Origin: Pseudomonas yamanorum
GTDB taxonomy: Bacteria; Pseudomonadota; Gammaproteobacteria; Pseudomonadales; Pseudomonadaceae
Assembly (NCBI RefSeq): GCF_900105735.1
Contig: NZ_LT629793.1
Span: forward strand, 4,588,001-4,652,000
Direction of reading: 5' to 3'
DNA length: 64,000 nucleotides
The stretch's first letter is position 1; every line of letters begins with the position of its first letter. The notes under the pieces are model-generated. The model made no database searches, was not told the DNA's origin, and was given only the letters and a program-made list of their open reading frames with translations. This document shows positions 32,650-41,260 of this stretch, piece after piece. Both the position numbers and the translations under genes were made by a program.

Positions 32650-33618
32650 TCAGTTACTCAGTCGTACCCCGCCCAAACTGCCACTCAGCTCATAGGCCGC
32701 CAGTTCCGCCTGATGCGCGGCCATGATTTCCGGCAGGGAGCTGCGCAGGTATTCCACCCACGTCTTGATCTTCGCATCCAGGTACTGGCGCGACGGGTAG
32801 ATGGCGTACAGGTTGAGTTCCTGGGAACGGTAGTTTGGCATTACCCGCACCAGGGTGCCGTTGCGCAGGCCTTCAATCGCCGCATACACCGGCAACAGGC
32901 CAACGCCCATGCCGCTGGTGATTGCGGTCTTCATCGCATCTGCCGAGTTCACCAGGAAGGGCGAGCTGTTGATCGCCACACTTTCCTGGCCTTCCGGGCC
33001 GTTGAACGACCATTTATCCAGCTGAATCACCGGGCTGACCAGGCGCAGGCACGCGTGGTTGAGCAGGTCACTCGGGCGTTGCGCGCAGCCATTGGCCTTG
33101 ACGTAAGCCGGTGACGCACAGGCGATGCTGTAAGTTATCCCCAGGCGCTGCGAGACAAATCCCGAATCCGGCAGTTCGCTGGCGAGCACGATGGACACGT
33201 CATAGCCCTCGTCCAGCAGGTCGGGCACGCGGTTGGCCATGGTCAGGTCAAAGGTCACGTCCGGGTGGGTGCGGCGGTAGCGGGCAATCGCATCGATCAC
33301 GAAGTGCTGGCCGATGCCGGTCATGGTGTGCACTTTCAACTGCCCGGCGGGGCGTGCGTGAGCGTCGCTGGCTTCGGCCTCGGCTTCCTCGACGTACGCC
33401 AGGATCTGCTCGCAACGCAGCAAATAGCGCTTGCCGGCCTCGGTCAAGGCGATGCGGCGGGTGGTGCGGTTGAGCAAACGGGTTTGCAGATGGGCCTCAA
33501 GGTTGGAGACCGCGCGCGAGACGTTGGCCGTGGTGGTATCCAGTTGCACGGCGGCGGCGGTGAAGCTGCCGGCTTCGGCCACACAACTGAAGGCGCGCAT
33601 GTTTTGCAAGGTGTCCAT
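32650..33618 (-). CDS. LysR-family regulator, divergent from efflux cassette
   Basis: A 322-residue LysR-type regulator starting at the ATG at 33618 (MDTLQNMRAF). The reading frame open to 33717 would add 33 non-family residues. The N-terminal helix-turn-helix (about 15-65, 'GSFTAAAVQLDTTTANVSRA') precedes a ligand-binding domain. It is transcribed divergently from the outer-membrane factor/FUSC cassette 182 bp away, the usual layout for a regulator of its neighbour. By analogy with AaeR the inducer may be an aromatic acid; that is inference. Confidence 0.87.
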   Translation of the reverse strand: MDTLQNMRAFSCVAEAGSFTAAAVQLDTTTANVSRAVSNLEAHLQTRLLNRTTRRIALTEAGKRYLLRCEQILAYVEEAEAEASDAHARPAGQLKVHTMTGIGQHFVIDAIARYRRTHPDVTFDLTMANRVPDLLDEGYDVSIVLASELPDSGFVSQRLGITYSIACASPAYVKANGCAQRPSDLLNHACLRLVSPVIQLDKWSFNGPEGQESVAINSSPFLVNSADAMKTAITSGMGVGLLPVYAAIEGLRNGTLVRVMPNYRSQELNLYAIYPSRQYLDAKIKTWVEYLRSSLPEIMAAHQAELAAYELSGSLGGVRLSN

Positions 33619-33729
33619 TAAGGTGCTCTCAGGGGAGATGGCAAATTGTGACACGAAGTTGCAGGATCCAGTGATCCCTACGAACGGATTATCGCCTGAA
33701 CGGTAACAAAGATTCACAAGAATCCCACC

Positions 33730-33758
33730 TTATCGCCATCCGGCCCGCCCCTTAGAAT
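33730..33758 (+). promoter_or_regulatory. Candidate promoter of the OMF/FUSC cassette
   Basis: TAGAAT at 33753-33758 (5 of 6 to the consensus) with a weak TTATCG -35 at 33730 and a 17-bp spacer, inside the LysR/OMF divergent gap. The weak -35 fits a LysR-activated promoter. Confidence 0.4.
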
Positions 33759-33800
33759 TGCGCCACCTTCCCCGCAACACCCTCTCAGGAATTCGCAGCA

Positions 33801-35312
33801 GTGCCGCGTCGCATCAGCAGAGAGCTGAAGACTCTCAGTGTTTGGGCCTTATCGTTAGCAATCAGCGGCTGCATCGGAACCGGAGGAATTGCCCCTCAAG
33901 GCCAGTCACTCGTCGCCAATACATTGGCCACCGACGAAGCGATCAAAACCGCCGCCCAGGACGCCCACTGGCCCACCGCGCAATGGTGGCAAGCATACGG
34001 CGACCCGCAACTCAACCACTGGATCGACCTCGCCGTGCAAGGCAGCCCGAGCATGGCCATGGCCGCTGCTCGTGTGCGTGAAGCCCGGGCCATGGCCGGG
34101 ATCGCCGAGTCGGCTGAGTCGTTGCAGGTCAATGGCGACGCCACGCTCAAGCGCCACAATTGGCCGAGCGACCAGTTCTACGGCCCGGGCGCGCTGGACA
34201 ATTCCACCACCTGGGACAACAACGCGTCCTTGGGCTTGAGCTATGCCCTCGACCTCTGGGGCCGCGAAAGCAATGCCACCGAGCGTGCCGTGGACATGGC
34301 TCACATGAGCGCCGCCGAAGCGCGCCAGGCCCAGCTCGAATTGCAGAACAACGTGGTGCGCGCCTATATCCAACTGTCGTTGCATTTCGCCCAGCGCGAT
34401 ATCGTGGCCGCCACCCTGGCCCAGCAACAACAGATCCTCGACCTGGCGCAAAAGCGCTTGAATGGCGGGATCGGCACCCACTTCGAAGTCAGCCAGGCCG
34501 AGACGCCGCTGCCGGAAACCCACCGGCAACTGGACGCTTTGGATGAAGCCATCGCCCTGAGCCGCAACCAGCTGGCTGCGCTGGCGGGCAAAGGGCCGGG
34601 GGAGGGCGCGCAGTTGCAGCGGCCCACCTTGTCCCTCGGTGCACCGTTGAAGCTACCGTCGACCTTGCCCGCCGAACTGCTCGGCCAGCGCCCGGACGTG
34701 GTCGCCAGTCGCTGGCAAGTGGCGGCCCAGGCCCGTGGCATTGACGTGGCCCACGCCGGTTTCTACCCCAACGTCGACTTGGTGGGCAGCCTCGGCTACG
34801 TCGCCACCGGCGGTGGGATGCTCAGTTTCCTCACGGGTAAAAAGCTCAACTACACCGCCGGCCCGGCCATCAGCCTGCCGATCTTTGATGGCGGCCGCCT
34901 GCGCTCGCAGTTGGGTGAAGCCAGCGCCGGCTATGACATCGCCGTCGCGCATTACAACCAGACCCTGGTCAATGCGCTCAAGGGCATCAGCGACCAGTTG
35001 ATCCGCCGCGAGTCGATGGACAAGCAGCAAGCCTTCGCCGCCGAATCCGTGGCCTCGGCGCAGAAAACCTATGACATCGCGATGATCGCCTACCAGCGCG
35101 GCCTCACCGACTACCTCAATGTGCTGAATGCCCAAAGCCTGTTGTTCCGCCAGCAGCAGGTGCAGCAGCAGGTTCAGGCCGCACGCCTGAGTGCCCACGC
35201 CGAACTGGTGACCGCATTGGGCGGCGGCCTCGGCGCTGGCAGCGACGTGCCGCAAGACAGCAAGACGCTTCCGAGCAAGACCCCGGCGGCCCTCGCCGTG
35301 TTTGATCACTGA
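33801..35312 (+). CDS. Outer-membrane efflux lipoprotein (NodT/OprM-like)
   Basis: A 503-residue TolC-type outer-membrane channel lipoprotein with a GTG start at 33801. The signal peptide ends in a lipobox (LAISGC, Cys at 23). Two OEP repeats are visible, with typical 'WWQAYGDPQLNHWIDLA', 'LDLWGR', 'LLGQRPDVVASRW' and 'DYLNVLNAQ' stretches and long periplasmic helices. It is the first gene of a four-gene efflux cassette and supplies its exit duct; it might also serve the RND pair upstream, which has no channel of its own. Confidence 0.9.
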   Translation: MPRRISRELKTLSVWALSLAISGCIGTGGIAPQGQSLVANTLATDEAIKTAAQDAHWPTAQWWQAYGDPQLNHWIDLAVQGSPSMAMAAARVREARAMAGIAESAESLQVNGDATLKRHNWPSDQFYGPGALDNSTTWDNNASLGLSYALDLWGRESNATERAVDMAHMSAAEARQAQLELQNNVVRAYIQLSLHFAQRDIVAATLAQQQQILDLAQKRLNGGIGTHFEVSQAETPLPETHRQLDALDEAIALSRNQLAALAGKGPGEGAQLQRPTLSLGAPLKLPSTLPAELLGQRPDVVASRWQVAAQARGIDVAHAGFYPNVDLVGSLGYVATGGGMLSFLTGKKLNYTAGPAISLPIFDGGRLRSQLGEASAGYDIAVAHYNQTLVNALKGISDQLIRRESMDKQQAFAAESVASAQKTYDIAMIAYQRGLTDYLNVLNAQSLLFRQQQVQQQVQAARLSAHAELVTALGGGLGAGSDVPQDSKTLPSKTPAALAVFDH

Positions 35313-35322
35313 GTAGGATGCG

Positions 35323-37506
35323 ATGACTCCCTTGCCTGCACCGCTGCGCTGGTTGCACTCCCTTGAATGGCGCCGTGGTTTCTTCGATTGGGCACGCAGT
35401 GACGGCGTGACCTGGGTCTATATCTTCAAGGTGCTGATCGCGGCGTTCCTGACCTTGTGGCTGGCCATGCGCCTGGAACTGCCGCAGCCGCGCACCGCAA
35501 TGATCACGGTATTTATCGTGATGCAGCCGCAGAGCGGCCAGGTGTTCGCCAAGAGTTTCTACCGCTTCCTTGGCACCCTGGCGGGCTCGGCGGTGATGGT
35601 GTTCCTGATCGCGTTGTTTGCGCAGAACACTGAACTGTTCCTCGGTTCGCTGGCGATCTGGGTCGGCATCTGCACTGCTGGCGCGACCCGCAATCGCAAC
35701 TTTCGCGCCTACGGTTTTGTGCTGGCGGGCTACACCGCGGCGATGGTTGGCTTGCCGGCCCTGGCCCATCCCGATGGCGCCTTCATGGCGGCCGTGTGGC
35801 GGGTCCTGGAGATCTCGTTGGGGATTGTCTGCTCCACGTTGGTCAGCGCCGCGATCCTGCCGCAAACCGCCAGCGCTGCGATGCGCAACGCTTTGTACCA
35901 GCGCTTCGGGGTGTTTGCGCTGTTCGTCACCGACGGCCTGCGCGGTCGCAGTGAGCGTGAAGGGTTTGAACGCAGCAACGTACGCTTTATCGCCGAAGCC
36001 GTGGGCCTGGAAGGGCTGCGCAGCATCACGGTGTTCGAAGACCCGCACATGCGTCGGCGCAATGGTCGGCTGACGCGCTTGAACAGCGAGTTCATGAGCA
36101 TCACTACTCGCTTCAATGCCTTGCACCAATTGCTCGAACGCCTGCGCAGCCAAGAGGCCGATCACGTGGTGGCCGCCATCAAACCCGGCCTGCAAGACCT
36201 CGCGGAATTGCTCGACGGTTTTTCCGGCCGTGCCCTCACCAGCCCCGACGCGGCGCGCCTGGCCAATCAGTTGAATACCTATAAGGAAGGCCTGCCCGCC
36301 AAGGTACGCAGCCTGCGCACGAGCTTCCAGGAAAGTCAGCCCAGCGACGCCGAGCAGCTGGATTTTCACACCGCCTACGAACTGCTGTACCGCTTCGTCG
36401 ACGATCTGCACAACTACGCCCAGACCCACGCGTCCCTGGCGGACCACAGCCACGAGCGCGAACACTGGGACGAGCCCTACACCCCGAAAACCAACTGGCT
36501 GGCCTGCGCTGCTTCCGGGATTCGCGCCTCGTTTATCCTGATCGTCCTCGGCAGTTACTGGGTGGCCACGGCCTGGCCCAGCGGCGCCACCATGACCCTG
36601 ATTGCCGCCGCAACGGTGGGCCTGTCCGCCGCCACGCCCAACCCCAAGCGCATGGCGTTTCAAATGGCCTGCGGCACCTTGATCGGGGCGCTGGTGGGCT
36701 TTGTCGAAATGTTCTTCGTGTTCCCCTGGATCGACGGTTTCCCGCTGCTGTGTGTGATGCTCGCCCCGGTGATCATCTTCGGTTCGTTCCTGGCTTCGCG
36801 CCCGCAGTACGCCGGCGTTGGCGTGGGGTTGCTGATTTTCTTCAGCACCGGCTCGGTGCCGGACAACCTCACGGTCTATAACCCCTACACCTTCATCAAC
36901 GACTACATCGCGATGGTCATCGGCATGCTGGTGTGTGCGGCGGCAGGCGCGATCATCCTGCCGCCCAACAGCCGCTGGTTGTGGCGCCGGCTGGAGCAGG
37001 ACTTGCGCGAGCAAGTGGTGTTCGCCATCAGCGGCAAGCTCAAGGGCCTGGCGTCAGGTTTCGAAAGCCGCACCCGCGACCTGCTGCACCAGGCCTATGG
37101 TTTCGCCGCCGGGCAACCCCAGGTGCAACGCAACCTGCTGCGCTGGATGTTCGTGGTGCTGGAAGTCGGCCACGCGATTATCGAGTTGCGCAAGGAACAG
37201 GCGATCTTGCCGGTGCACCCGGCGTATGCCGAATCCCAGCCGTGGCGCCAGGCGATCCGGGTGATGGGCCGCTCGTTGGTGCGGCTGTTCCTGCAACCCA
37301 GCGCCAGCAACCTGGAGCGCAGCCTGATCGCCGTGGACCATGCCATCAGCCGGGTGCAGGCCACCGACGAACCCTTCGCCCCGCACTTCGACACCTCGGC
37401 CCTACGCCGAGTGAAAAGCTACCTGCACTTTATCCGCACCTCATTGCTGGACCCGCAATCACCCCTGGCTGCCCTCAAGTCCGAAGGACCCGCCCATGCC
37501 TCGTGA
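35323..37506 (+). CDS. FUSC-family inner-membrane efflux protein (AaeB-like)
   Basis: A 727-residue FUSC protein with two hydrophobic blocks of about six TM segments each (near 30-185 and 395-545), separated and followed by cytoplasmic helical regions. The pattern matches AaeB, the p-hydroxybenzoate exporter subunit ('PQPRTAMITVFIVMQPQSG' at the start). It follows the outer-membrane factor by 10 bp and overlaps the DUF1656 gene by 11 bp. Its substrate is probably an aromatic acid or other xenobiotic, by analogy only. Confidence 0.88.
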   Translation: MTPLPAPLRWLHSLEWRRGFFDWARSDGVTWVYIFKVLIAAFLTLWLAMRLELPQPRTAMITVFIVMQPQSGQVFAKSFYRFLGTLAGSAVMVFLIALFAQNTELFLGSLAIWVGICTAGATRNRNFRAYGFVLAGYTAAMVGLPALAHPDGAFMAAVWRVLEISLGIVCSTLVSAAILPQTASAAMRNALYQRFGVFALFVTDGLRGRSEREGFERSNVRFIAEAVGLEGLRSITVFEDPHMRRRNGRLTRLNSEFMSITTRFNALHQLLERLRSQEADHVVAAIKPGLQDLAELLDGFSGRALTSPDAARLANQLNTYKEGLPAKVRSLRTSFQESQPSDAEQLDFHTAYELLYRFVDDLHNYAQTHASLADHSHEREHWDEPYTPKTNWLACAASGIRASFILIVLGSYWVATAWPSGATMTLIAAATVGLSAATPNPKRMAFQMACGTLIGALVGFVEMFFVFPWIDGFPLLCVMLAPVIIFGSFLASRPQYAGVGVGLLIFFSTGSVPDNLTVYNPYTFINDYIAMVIGMLVCAAAGAIILPPNSRWLWRRLEQDLREQVVFAISGKLKGLASGFESRTRDLLHQAYGFAAGQPQVQRNLLRWMFVVLEVGHAIIELRKEQAILPVHPAYAESQPWRQAIRVMGRSLVRLFLQPSASNLERSLIAVDHAISRVQATDEPFAPHFDTSALRRVKSYLHFIRTSLLDPQSPLAALKSEGPAHAS

Positions 37507-37696
37507 AATCGCCTTCCACGGCGTCTACATGCCCACCATGACCCTGATGTTTTTGATCGCGGCGGGCCTGGCCTGGGCCCTCGACCGATTCCTGGCCGGC
37601 TTTGACCTGTACCGTTTTTTCTGGCACCCGGCGCTGCTGCGCCTGAGCCTGTTCGCTTGCTTGTTCAGCGCCCTGGCGCTGACCGTCTACCGTTGA
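37496..37696 (+). CDS. DUF1656 small membrane protein (AaeX-like)
   Basis: A 66-residue protein with two TM helices (about 10-30 and 42-63) and the DUF1656 start 'REIAFHGVYMP'. It is always found between FUSC and HlyD genes in this cassette type and corresponds to AaeX. Its role is unknown. It overlaps the FUSC gene by 11 bp and ends 10 bp before the adaptor gene. Confidence 0.87.
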   Translation: MPREIAFHGVYMPTMTLMFLIAAGLAWALDRFLAGFDLYRFFWHPALLRLSLFACLFSALALTVYR

Positions 37697-37706
37697 GAAT
37701 GCCCCG

Positions 37707-38567
37707 ATGAAAAAGTTTTTCAGCCTGCTCGCGACCTTGCTGGTACTGGCCCTGGCGATCTGGATGGGTCGTACGCTTTGGGTGCAATACATGGAAACCC
37801 CCTGGACCCGCGATGGCCGTGTGCGCGCCGACATTATCAACGTTGCTGCCGACGTTACCGGCGAGGTGGTCAATGTCCCGGTGCGTGACAACCAACTGGT
37901 GAAAAAGGGCGACCTGCTGATGCAGATCGACCCCGAGCACTACCAGATCGCCGTCAAGCAGGCGCAATCCCTGGTGGCTTCACGCAAGGCCACCTGGGAG
38001 ATGCGCAAGGTCAACGCCCACCGCCGCGCCGACCTCGATGCCCTGGTGATCTCCAAGGAGAACCGCGACGACGCCAGCAACATCGCCGACTCGGCCCTGG
38101 CGGATTACCAGCACGCATTGGCGCAACTGGAAGCGGCCGAGCTGAACCTCAAGCGCACCCAGGTTGTGGCGGCGGTGGATGGCTACGTCACCAACCTCAA
38201 CGTGCACCGTGGCGACTACGCGCGTATTGGCGAGGCGAAGATGGCGGTGGTGGATATGAACTCGTTCTGGGTGTACGGCTTCTTCGAAGAAACCAAGCTG
38301 CCCCACGTCAAAGTCGGGGATAAAGCCGACATGCAGTTGATGAGCGGCGAAACCCTCAAGGGCCACGTGGAAAGCATCTCGCGCGGGATCTATGACCGGG
38401 ACAATCCGGAGAGCCGCGAGCTGATCGCCGATGTGAACCCGACCTTCAACTGGGTGCGCCTGGCCCAGCGGGTGCCGGTGCGGATTCACATCGATGAAGT
38501 GCCGGAGGGTGTGCTGTTGGCGGCGGGGATCACCTGCACCGTGATCGTCAACCAAACACAGAACTGA
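37707..38567 (+). CDS. HlyD/AaeA-type membrane fusion protein
   Basis: A 286-residue periplasmic adaptor with one N-terminal TM helix (about 5-25), two lipoyl halves ('GEVVNVPVRDNQLVKKGDLLMQID' region and 'VVAAVDGYVTNL'), a short coiled coil between, and a beta-barrel domain. It completes the OMF-FUSC-DUF1656-MFP efflux system. A REPIN starts immediately after its stop. Confidence 0.9.
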   Translation: MKKFFSLLATLLVLALAIWMGRTLWVQYMETPWTRDGRVRADIINVAADVTGEVVNVPVRDNQLVKKGDLLMQIDPEHYQIAVKQAQSLVASRKATWEMRKVNAHRRADLDALVISKENRDDASNIADSALADYQHALAQLEAAELNLKRTQVVAAVDGYVTNLNVHRGDYARIGEAKMAVVDMNSFWVYGFFEETKLPHVKVGDKADMQLMSGETLKGHVESISRGIYDRDNPESRELIADVNPTFNWVRLAQRVPVRIHIDEVPEGVLLAAGITCTVIVNQTQN

Positions 38568-38659
38568 ATGTGGGAGCGGGCTTGCTCGCGAAAGCGGTGG
38601 ATCAGGCACTCTATTCAGTGGCTGACACTCCGTATTCGCGAGCAAGCCCGCTCCCACAT
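38568..38659. repeat. REPIN (paired inverted REP)
   Basis: ATGTGGGAGCGGGCTTGCTC at the left end mirrors GAGCAAGCCCGCTCCCACAT at the right, with the CGCGAA/TTCGCG cores inside. It begins one base after the adaptor stop and separates this cassette from the converging NTF2-like gene, so it may act as a bidirectional transcript end. Confidence 0.92.
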
Positions 38660-38669
38660 TTTGACTGTG

Positions 38670-39068
38670 TCAGGCCTGTAGAAAAGTCTCATGCAAGTGG
38701 CGCCACAGCAGGCCGCCGCTGGCCTGCTTTTCAAACACCACGGTCGATCGCCGATCGGTTTGGGCGCCGCTGTCGTCCACCTGCTGCTCGCGATAACTCA
38801 CCGTCGCGCCACGGGCATGTCGATCAATCCCGGCAAACTCACTGAGGCTGATCCTGAACCCGGGGCGCTTGCCGCCGGCCTGGCTGAACAGCTGGTTGAG
38901 CAGCGCAAAATCCAGTTGCTTGCCTGCCGGGGTGATCATGGAAAAGTCCGGCGAGAAACGGCCGAGCAAAATCTCCAGTGTTCCCTCGGGGGCAGTCCCG
39001 GCAAACCATTGCTCGATCTCGACATGGGCCTGGATCACTTCATCAAAAAAATCGCGGTAATCAATCAT
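38670..39068 (-). CDS. NTF2-like (DUF4440-type) protein
   Basis: A 132-residue protein starting at the ATG at 39068, which overlaps the MFS stop (ATGA); the frame is open far upstream but only because of shadowing by the MFS gene. Length and pattern ('FFDEVIQAHVEIEQWFAG', 'FSPDFSMITPAGK', 'SYREQQ..R.STVVFEK', 'WRHLHETFL') fit the SnoaL/DUF4440 cone fold. This fold covers small hydrolases and isomerases as well as non-catalytic binding proteins. It is translationally coupled to the exporter. The function is unknown. Confidence 0.78.
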   Translation of the reverse strand: MIDYRDFFDEVIQAHVEIEQWFAGTAPEGTLEILLGRFSPDFSMITPAGKQLDFALLNQLFSQAGGKRPGFRISLSEFAGIDRHARGATVSYREQQVDDSGAQTDRRSTVVFEKQASGGLLWRHLHETFLQA

Positions 39069-40255
39069 CGTGTGGGCTCGTTGGCAGGGTGAAGCAGTGT
39101 CCGTACCTTGGACGCATCCAGGCACAGTACGGCAAATAATGGAAACAGGGTCAACGCTGCGGCAATCGCGAAGGTCGCGGTGAAGGAGCCCAGCGCAGCC
39201 AGCACCGCACTGAGCACTGCGGCGCCGAGGCAAAAACTCAGTTGCCGATTGATGTTCCATAAGGCGCTGGCATGCCCCATGCGCTCGGCCGGAATGTCGA
39301 GAAAGGCCAGGGTTTGCGCAGTGCTGCTGCACAGGCTGCCGCCCAGGCCCATCAGGAGGTAGGCGAGCACGATGACTGTCGGGTGTGGCTCGATCAGCAA
39401 CAGGATGCCGATGGATTGCAGCAGCATGCCCGCCAACAGCAACGGCCGAGGCCCGCAGCGATTGAACAGTTTTTTGCTCAAGACAATCGCCAACCCTGAG
39501 GCCAGCGCCCACGGCAGCATAAACGCGCCGATGTGGCTGGCAGTAAACCCGAGGCCGTGCAGATAAAGAATCGCCACCAGGCTGGTGCCGATAAACACGC
39601 CCGGAATGAACAGGTAGACCAGCATCGCGACCCGCAGCATCGGGCGCCGAACCTGACGCACTATTTTGCCGAGTTCCAGCGCCGGGCGCGACGACGCGAG
39701 CGTGTCCGCCTCCAGCCAGCACAAGGTCAACGCCAGGGTGATCAGCGCCAGGGGCAGGTTGGCGAAAAAGATCCAGCGCCACGACACACTGTCCACCACC
39801 AAGCCACCCAACGCCGGCGACAGCGCCGGTATCAGCAGCGCCACCAGCATGACTTTGGCCGTCAGTTGGCTGCGTTCTGCCGGCGCAAAATGCCGATAGG
39901 CCAAGGCTTGGCCCACCGGGATCAACAAACCACCGCCCAGGCCTTGCAGCAGCCGCCAGCCGATCAGCGCTTCAATCGATGCGGCCTGGCCCACCAACAC
40001 CGAGGCCACGCCGAATAGCAACAGGCTGAGGGCAATCAACCGACGTTCGCCCAACAGCGCCGCAAGCCACACGCTCAGGGGAATCACCACGGTCAGGCCG
40101 AGCATATAGGCGTTGCCGATCCACGCCAGTTGCGTGACCGAAGCGTGCAACTCCCGGGCTATATCCGGGTAGGCGATGGTGGCGACAAACATGTTCACCA
40201 GGTCGAGGGCGAAGCCCAGTAGAAAGATCCAGGTGACTTTCGAGCGGTAGGTCAT
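39065..40255 (-). CDS. MFS drug-type exporter
   Basis: A 396-residue major facilitator protein with about twelve TM segments, from the ATG at 40255 with an AGGAAG ribosome-binding site. The DHA-type loop pattern 'GWRLLQGLGGGLLIPVGQA' after TM4 marks a drug:H+ antiporter. It is transcribed divergently from a LysR gene across a perfect palindrome, so that LysR very likely controls it. The substrate is unknown. Confidence 0.87.
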   Translation of the reverse strand: MTYRSKVTWIFLLGFALDLVNMFVATIAYPDIARELHASVTQLAWIGNAYMLGLTVVIPLSVWLAALLGERRLIALSLLLFGVASVLVGQAASIEALIGWRLLQGLGGGLLIPVGQALAYRHFAPAERSQLTAKVMLVALLIPALSPALGGLVVDSVSWRWIFFANLPLALITLALTLCWLEADTLASSRPALELGKIVRQVRRPMLRVAMLVYLFIPGVFIGTSLVAILYLHGLGFTASHIGAFMLPWALASGLAIVLSKKLFNRCGPRPLLLAGMLLQSIGILLLIEPHPTVIVLAYLLMGLGGSLCSSTAQTLAFLDIPAERMGHASALWNINRQLSFCLGAAVLSAVLAALGSFTATFAIAAALTLFPLFAVLCLDASKVRTLLHPANEPTR

Positions 40256-40329
40256 TGCGCGCTTCCTGCAGTGGATGGCGGCAGGGTAGGCGGGTGCGGG
40301 CACTTGGGAAACAGCGGTTTGACTGTTAG

Positions 40330-40352
40330 TTTGTCAAAAATATTTTGACAAA
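40330..40352. promoter_or_regulatory. Perfect 23-bp palindrome, probable LysR operator
   Basis: TTTGTCAAAA-ATA-TTTTGACAAA has perfect 10-bp arms. It lies 14 bp before the LysR start and 75 bp before the MFS start, the only strongly AT-rich stretch in the gap, and its right end abuts the LysR ribosome-binding site (AAAGGAG). Position and symmetry suggest autorepression of the LysR gene together with control of the MFS gene. Confidence 0.7.
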
Positions 40353-40366
40353 GGAGTGCGCGCTTA

Positions 40367-41230
40367 ATGGTCAGCCTGGATCGATTCGACACCTTCAAAG
40401 CCGTGGTCGAGGCCGGTTCGTTGACCGCGGCCGCTGATTTTCTCGGGCAGACGCGAGCAGTGGTGAGCTTCAACCTCAAGCGCCTGGAGGCCGAACTGGG
40501 TGTCACCCTGCTGACCCGCAGTACTCGGCAACTGGCACTGACCGATGCGGGTGAGCGCTTTTACCTGCGCTGCACGCGGATGCTGGAGGAGGCGCGCCTG
40601 GCGGTTGAGGAAGCCCGTTCGGAACACAGCCAGCTCAAAGGCACGTTGCGCATCACCACCACCGTCGAATACGGATTAGCTGTGGTGGTGCCGGCGCTGG
40701 AAACTTTTCGCGGCCTGCACCCGGAATTGAACATCCAGTTATCCACATCCTCCAGCCACGCTGACCTGATCTCGGAACGGTTTGATGTGGCTATTCGATT
40801 GGGGCGGATGCTCGACTCCAATCATCGGGCGGTGCAGCTGTCGAGCTACGAGATTTTTGCCGTGGCCGCGCCGGCGTTTGCCGGGGTCGCCACGCTGGAT
40901 GAGCTGGAGCAATTGCCCAAGCTGGGTCACGGGCGGCTGACGGAGTTGGCGGTGGTTGATCCGGCTGGCGTCGAGCACCTGTATCGCCCGGGGCCCGGCA
41001 AGGCTTCATTGGTTGCGGACAGCGCCGCCATTCTCCAGGCCTTTGCCGTGCGCGGGCATGGCGTGGCGATCCTGCCCCAGTGGCTGGTGCAGGAAGATCT
41101 GGATGCCGGGCGTTTGGTGCGTCTGCTGCCGGGTCATCGATTTGCGCCACAGGGGGTGTATGCGCTGTACCCGGATACTCGGCATTTGCCGCTGAAAGTG
41201 CGGGCCTTCATTGATTTCATGAAAGGCTGA
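40367..41230 (+). CDS. LysR-family regulator, divergent from MFS exporter
   Basis: A 287-residue LysR-type regulator with an N-terminal winged helix-turn-helix ('DTFKAVVEAGSLTAAADFLG', 'LTRSTRQLALTDAG') and the periplasmic-binding-like effector domain ('GTLRITTTVEYG'). ATG start with AAAGGAG upstream. It belongs to the CrgA-like branch by overall pattern. The likely target is the divergent MFS/NTF2-like pair. Confidence 0.88.
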   Translation: MVSLDRFDTFKAVVEAGSLTAAADFLGQTRAVVSFNLKRLEAELGVTLLTRSTRQLALTDAGERFYLRCTRMLEEARLAVEEARSEHSQLKGTLRITTTVEYGLAVVVPALETFRGLHPELNIQLSTSSSHADLISERFDVAIRLGRMLDSNHRAVQLSSYEIFAVAAPAFAGVATLDELEQLPKLGHGRLTELAVVDPAGVEHLYRPGPGKASLVADSAAILQAFAVRGHGVAILPQWLVQEDLDAGRLVRLLPGHRFAPQGVYALYPDTRHLPLKVRAFIDFMKG

Positions 41231-41260
41231 TCAGTCGAGAAACCGTGTGGCGGGGGGCTC

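Noticed and set aside
35116..37014. 632-residue minus-strand open frame opposite the FUSC gene
   Set aside because: Antisense shadow with low-complexity Gln/His/Arg-rich translation; the + strand frame has clear FUSC features.
39069..39782. Upstream extension of the NTF2-like gene to a 370-residue protein
   Set aside because: The extension lies entirely antisense-frame within the MFS coding region; the ATG at 39068 with ATGA coupling gives a normal family length.
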